From NCBI GenBank assembly GCA_964523895.1, contig CAZGBJ010000006.1:1-64000 (forward strand): a DNA stretch of 64,000 bases. Reading direction: 5' to 3'. The notes under the pieces are model-generated. The model did no database searches and was not told the origin of the DNA. It saw nothing but the letters and a program-made list of their open reading frames with translations. This DNA comes from UBA7359 sp964523895. GTDB taxonomy: Bacteria > Pseudomonadota > Gammaproteobacteria > Eutrophobiales > Eutrophobiaceae. The first letter of the stretch is position 1. Each line of letters starts with the position of its first letter. Shown here one piece after another: positions 60,884-64,000 of this stretch. The position numbers were made by a program, and so were the translations under genes.

Positions 60884-62542
60884 TTATTTACTAGAGCTTG
60901 CTCGCTCCAGATTACGGGTAATCACCCATTGTTGTGCGATTGAAAGCGCATTGTTAACAACCCAATACAAAACCAGGCCAGACGGAAAAAAGGCAAAAAA
61001 CACCGTAAAGACCACAGGCAAAACAGACATCACTTTCGCTTGAACCGGATCCAATGGCGCCGGATTCAGCTTTTGCTGAACATACATCGTTATGCCCATC
61101 AACAAAGGCAAAACAAAATAAGGATCGGCGACAGACAAATCATTCAGCCAAAAAATAAACTCTGCCTGTCTTAACTCAACACTTTCCAGCAACACCCAAT
61201 ACAGGGAGATAAAAACAGGGATTTGCACCAGTATGGGGAAACAGCCGCCCAACGGATTAATTTTTTCCTTCTTATAAAGATCCATCATCGCCTGATTAAG
61301 ACGAGCGCGATCATCCTTATATCGATCTCTAATAGCGAGGAGTCTGGGCTGAACCTGTCGCATATTTGCCATTGAACGATAACCGGCGGCAGACAATTTA
61401 AAAAATAATAGTTTAATGAGGAGCGTTACCAGAATAATCGACCAGCCCCAATTTTTTACAATAGAATGTATGTGATCCAAAAGCCAGAAGACCGGCTCGG
61501 CAAGAAACCAGAAAATTCCATAATCAACCGTTAACTCCAGGCCATCAGCAAACGCTGGCAATTCTTTCTGAAGTTTTGGCCCAACATAAAATCGATGCAT
61601 TAATTTTTCACTGGCGCCGGCAGCGATACTTTTTGATGGCGTTATTGCGCCGATTACATAGCTGCGCTTGTCCGGGTTCAGCGTGTAATAATGATATTGT
61701 TCGTCTTTTGTATCAGGTATTAATGCTGTAACGAAATAATGTTGCAACATCGCTACCCAGCCATCAGCAATATCTACAGATAGTTTGTCGTCTTCAATTT
61801 CACCAAAATCTATCTTCTCGTAACGTTTCTCTGGCGTAGATAGTACGGCGCCTGTATAGGTATAAATAAACCGGGATCCTTTTTCCTTTGGCTCTGTACG
61901 ATTGATCTGGCCATAAGCACTACCTGTCCAGTTTTCTGAGGTGTTATTTTGTATTTCATAGCTTATGTCCGCTATGTATTGTCCTTTATAAAAGGTAAAT
62001 CTTTTTATGATTTTTAAACCGTTTTCTGACTCCCAATAAAGCGGAACGGAGACTTTATCGCTCGAGCCCAGTTCATAACTATCATTTTCCAAACTAAAAA
62101 CAGTTTTATGATTAGGGGCATCTGATTTGCTTAGCAGGCCGCCTTGAACTAAATAGAAGTCGTTGTTTTCATTCTTTAACAAGACAACTTTATCGTTTTC
62201 CTGATCTTTAAAAACAGGGTAGTTTAATAATGCTGCTCGTTGAACTGTTGCGCCCTGTGTATTGATCTCAATATCCAACACATCCGTTTTTATGCGTACA
62301 ATGTTGCCGTTTATTATTTGCTCATCAGTGGCAGCGATTAAAGAAGCGGGCTCCTTGCTCATCTCCGCTGTTTGCAGCGCCGGCAAGGCGGCGTCCGCTG
62401 GCTCTATCTGTACGGACGGAACAGAAGTATCCACACCAACCGGAGCGGGAACCAGATCGCCATAATCCTCTTGCCATGCTTGCCAGATCATTGTCAAAAC
62501 CAAGCCCAGGCTTATTAATAAAATAAATCGGGTAGTTTCCAT
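60884..62542 (-). CDS. yidC: Membrane protein insertase YidC
   Basis: A 552-residue gammaproteobacterial-type YidC. It has an N-terminal TM helix (TRFILLISLGLVLTMIWQAW), a large periplasmic domain (about 60-340) and the 60KD-IMP domain with VQPRLLAIRDRYKDDRARLNQAMMDLYKKEKINPLGGCFPILVQIPVFISLYWVL and PSGLVLYWVVNNALSIAQQWV. It assists SecYEG and inserts small membrane proteins. It overlaps yidD by one base. Confidence 0.97.
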   Translation of the reverse strand: METTRFILLISLGLVLTMIWQAWQEDYGDLVPAPVGVDTSVPSVQIEPADAALPALQTAEMSKEPASLIAATDEQIINGNIVRIKTDVLDIEINTQGATVQRAALLNYPVFKDQENDKVVLLKNENNDFYLVQGGLLSKSDAPNHKTVFSLENDSYELGSSDKVSVPLYWESENGLKIIKRFTFYKGQYIADISYEIQNNTSENWTGSAYGQINRTEPKEKGSRFIYTYTGAVLSTPEKRYEKIDFGEIEDDKLSVDIADGWVAMLQHYFVTALIPDTKDEQYHYYTLNPDKRSYVIGAITPSKSIAAGASEKLMHRFYVGPKLQKELPAFADGLELTVDYGIFWFLAEPVFWLLDHIHSIVKNWGWSIILVTLLIKLLFFKLSAAGYRSMANMRQVQPRLLAIRDRYKDDRARLNQAMMDLYKKEKINPLGGCFPILVQIPVFISLYWVLLESVELRQAEFIFWLNDLSVADPYFVLPLLMGITMYVQQKLNPAPLDPVQAKVMSVLPVVFTVFFAFFPSGLVLYWVVNNALSIAQQWVITRNLERASSSK

Positions 62543-62775
62543 TAACCTGGTGCTCTTTTAGGCTTCAGCGGAACAGGATCGAAACCGCCTTTATGCAAAG
62601 GATGACAGCGACAAAGGCGCCTGGTACTCAACAACAAGCCCTTTATTGCCCCATGCTCAGATAATGCGTCGATAGTATATTGCGAGCATGTCGGCTGGAA
62701 ACGACAACAGGGCGACATAAAAACACTTAAATAACGTTGATATATCTCAATAAGCTTTATAAAAGCGATTTTCAT
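62542..62775 (-). CDS. yidD: Membrane protein insertion efficiency factor YidD
   Basis: A 77-residue protein: IKLIEIYQRYLSVFMSPCCRFQPTCSQYTIDALSEHGAIKG and RRLCRCHPLHKGGFDPVP, the conserved Cys pattern of the YidD/UPF0161 family. It assists YidC. It is translationally linked with rnpA upstream (4-bp overlap) and yidC downstream (1-bp overlap). Confidence 0.94.
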   Translation of the reverse strand: MKIAFIKLIEIYQRYLSVFMSPCCRFQPTCSQYTIDALSEHGAIKGLLLSTRRLCRCHPLHKGGFDPVPLKPKRAPG

Positions 62776-63125
62776 TTAATAATATTATCCCAGTGCTTGG
62801 CAAGAATGGACTCAAGGTTCTTTTGCTTAACGTCCGGCCTGTTTCTAACGACAACAACGATATCGTTTCCCTTTAGTTTTTCTTGTTTTAGTCGAAAGCT
62901 TTCTCTGATTATACGTTTCAACCTGTTTCTCTCAACAGCACTATGAATATGTTTCTTGGGAACCGCCAAACCAAGACGAGCTACACCAAAGCCATTGCTA
63001 TTAGCTAAAAACAAGAAAGAATTATCGCTGGAACGGCGTTTTGAAGAAAAAACACGTTTAAATTCTTCCGGTCGTTTTAGCCTGTTACCAGACCGGAAAC
63101 CAGCCCCGAAAGGAGACAAGATCAA
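62772..63125 (-). CDS. rnpA: Ribonuclease P protein component
   Basis: A 117-residue basic protein: RLKRPEEFKRVFSSKRRSSDNSFLFLA, RLGLAVPKKHIHSAVERNRLKRIIRESFRL, the RNR motif that contacts RNase P RNA. It starts at a TTG 6 bp after rpmH; no closer ATG gives a full N-terminus. Forms the holoenzyme with the rnpB RNA, which is not in the window. Confidence 0.94.
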   Translation of the reverse strand: MILSPFGAGFRSGNRLKRPEEFKRVFSSKRRSSDNSFLFLANSNGFGVARLGLAVPKKHIHSAVERNRLKRIIRESFRLKQEKLKGNDIVVVVRNRPDVKQKNLESILAKHWDNIIK

Positions 63126-63131
63126 TTATGC

Positions 63132-63266
63132 CTAGGCTGAAAGTTTTTTTCTTCCTTTGTTCCGGCGAGCTTTTATTATTGCTCTTCCTGAACGAGTTTG
63201 CATACGAGCACGAAAACCATGGTTTCTTTTTCGCTTTAAATTACTGGGTTGATAAGTTCTTTTCAT
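63132..63266 (-). CDS. rpmH: 50S ribosomal protein L34
   Basis: Reading the minus strand from the ATG at 63266 gives 44 residues: MKRTYQPSNLKRKRNHGFRA, then RMQTRSGRAIIKARRNKGRK, ending KLSA. This is full-length L34 with the family's basic composition. It is the first gene of the rpmH-rnpA-yidD-yidC-mnmE operon and faces away from dnaA, the classic origin-region layout. Confidence 0.97.
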   Translation of the reverse strand: MKRTYQPSNLKRKRNHGFRARMQTRSGRAIIKARRNKGRKKLSA

Positions 63267-63376
63267 GTCTGCTGCCTTTGGTTTTCACTGCGTCGCTGTT
63301 TAAAAGGGCGCACATAGTACTGTTGCAGCATTAAATATGTCAATTACATCTTGTAAAAATAAAGCATTGTTATGGT

Positions 63377-63385
63377 TGTGGATAA
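63377..63385 (-). promoter_or_regulatory. Perfect DnaA box upstream of dnaA
   Basis: TGTGGATAA is the reverse complement of the consensus TTATCCACA. It lies in the 181-bp rpmH-dnaA gap, 63 bp before the dnaA start. One box is not enough to call oriC; it may serve autoregulation of dnaA or be part of a split origin. The rest of the gap is AT-rich without genes. Confidence 0.75.
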
Positions 63386-63447
63386 CTATTTTGATCAGGT
63401 ATAAACTTCACTTAACTCTTCATTTTTATTTTCAACGAGGTTATTTA

Positions 63448-64000
63448 GTGGGTCCATCCCCCTGGAAGCGTTGCCTGGAGCGACTTGAGGGCGAGTTATC
63501 TCCTCAACAATTTAATACATGGATACGTCCATTACACGCTATTGAAAAGGATAGTTCTGTGCGCTTGTTGGCTCCTAACCGATTTGTTCTCGACTGGGTC
63601 AGCGAAAGATACCTGTCTAGAATGGAAGAAATGTTAAGTAATGGCCTACTGGAAAACGAACAAATATCTCTAAAGCTGGAAATAGGCAGCAAAAGCAACA
63701 TTAAAACAAAAAATACCGCCGCCTCAAACAGTCGCTCTATAAGCCCGGAAAAAGAAAAACCGCCAACACAACAAGCAAAACATTCTAGTAATTTAAATTC
63801 TTCTTTTACCTTTGCTTCGTTTGTTGAGGGCAAATCTAACCAGCTGGCCAGAGCGGCCTCTATACAGGTTGCTGAAAACCCGGGGGAGGCCTATAACCCC
63901 TTGTTTATATATGGCGGAGTAGGTCTTGGTAAAACACACTTAATGCATGCTGTGGGCGCCGCTATTTTAGAGCAAAAACCAAGCGCCAACATTGCCTATC
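63448..64000 (+). CDS. dnaA: Chromosomal replication initiator DnaA (N-terminal part)
   Basis: The frame from the GTG at 63448 runs to the window end without a stop and is cut there (184 residues visible). It has domain I (SPWKRCLERLEGELSPQQFNTWIRPLHAI, FVLDWVSERYLSRMEE), a Ser/Asn-rich linker domain II, and the start of domain III (FTFASFVEGKSNQLARAASIQVAENPGEAYNPLFIYGGVGLGKTHLMHAVG) with Walker A GGVGLGKTH. The GTG is supported by a good fit to family length and by AACGAGG upstream. Confidence 0.96.
   Translation, partial: MGPSPWKRCLERLEGELSPQQFNTWIRPLHAIEKDSSVRLLAPNRFVLDWVSERYLSRMEEMLSNGLLENEQISLKLEIGSKSNIKTKNTAASNSRSISPEKEKPPTQQAKHSSNLNSSFTFASFVEGKSNQLARAASIQVAENPGEAYNPLFIYGGVGLGKTHLMHAVGAAILEQKPSANIAY

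Noticed and set aside
1..64000. CRISPR array
   Set aside because: No regularly spaced direct repeats with unique spacers; the only repeated units are attC sites and the MITE-like elements.

Overview
The window is one contiguous chromosomal stretch of an AT-leaning gammaproteobacterium. This is inferred from gene order and from the protein families: fmdB-DUF502-aspS, yebC-ruvCAB-ybgC-tolQRAB-pal-cpoB-queE-queC, yrbG-kdsDC-lptCAB-rpoN-hpf-ptsN-hprK-rapZ, hisAFIE-tatABC and rpmH-rnpA-yidD-yidC-mnmE. A regulatory PTS that contains HprK, and separate AmgK/MurU genes, point away from Enterobacterales and toward Thiotrichales/Chromatiales-type lineages. Genus cannot be named from sequence alone. The right end holds the start of dnaA facing away from rpmH with a perfect DnaA box between them, so the window lies next to the likely replication origin.

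Layout. 1-14.5 kb: a partial tRNA-Lys, then housekeeping genes on the + strand (aspS, nadA, yebC, Holliday-junction ruvCAB, the Tol-Pal envelope system, queuosine genes). 14.5-20.8 kb: a chromosomal integron. A 464-residue IntI integrase is transcribed leftward, and seven small cassettes lie to its right, separated by six recognisable attC sites. Three cassettes are toxin-antitoxin pairs (HigBA, a second HigBA-type pair, BrnTA), each with its own promoter. The others encode two small membrane proteins and two proteins of unknown function. 20.9-25.4 kb: a TIGR02647-type protein, an unusual lytic transglycosylase with two solute-binding domains, and the MurU/AmgK peptidoglycan-recycling pair. 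25.5-38.2 kb: LPS transport and Kdo synthesis, sigma-54, then a complete phosphorelay without a sugar permease (EIIA-Ntr, HprK, RapZ, EIIA-Man type, HPr, EI) and MgtE. 38.4-47.7 kb: a possible lone integron cassette, small proteins, polA, the late his genes, tatABC and a membrane-bound C13/caspase-like peptidase. 48-59.5 kb: ilvE followed by two facing arms of an LPS core/O-antigen locus (glycosyltransferases, an O-antigen ligase, three GT9 heptosyltransferase-family proteins, an FkbM methyltransferase, DUF6165). 59.5-64 kb: mnmE, yidC, yidD, rnpA, rpmH and dnaA.

Envelope biology dominates the fixed genes: Tol-Pal division machinery, peptidoglycan recycling, Lpt transport, Kdo synthesis and LPS assembly. 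Sigma-54, RapZ and the PTS could tie envelope precursor supply to nitrogen and carbon state. The mobile layer has the integron, a 160-161 bp MITE-like family present three times (aspS/nadA, beside the integron, before ilvE), a different 159-bp foldback element just before mgtE, and a 124-bp palindromic element that supplies the ruvC start codon. The most interesting signals are the long-form IntI, the three TA cassettes with operator palindromes and apparently leaderless transcripts, and the isolated attC-like site at 38.8 kb.
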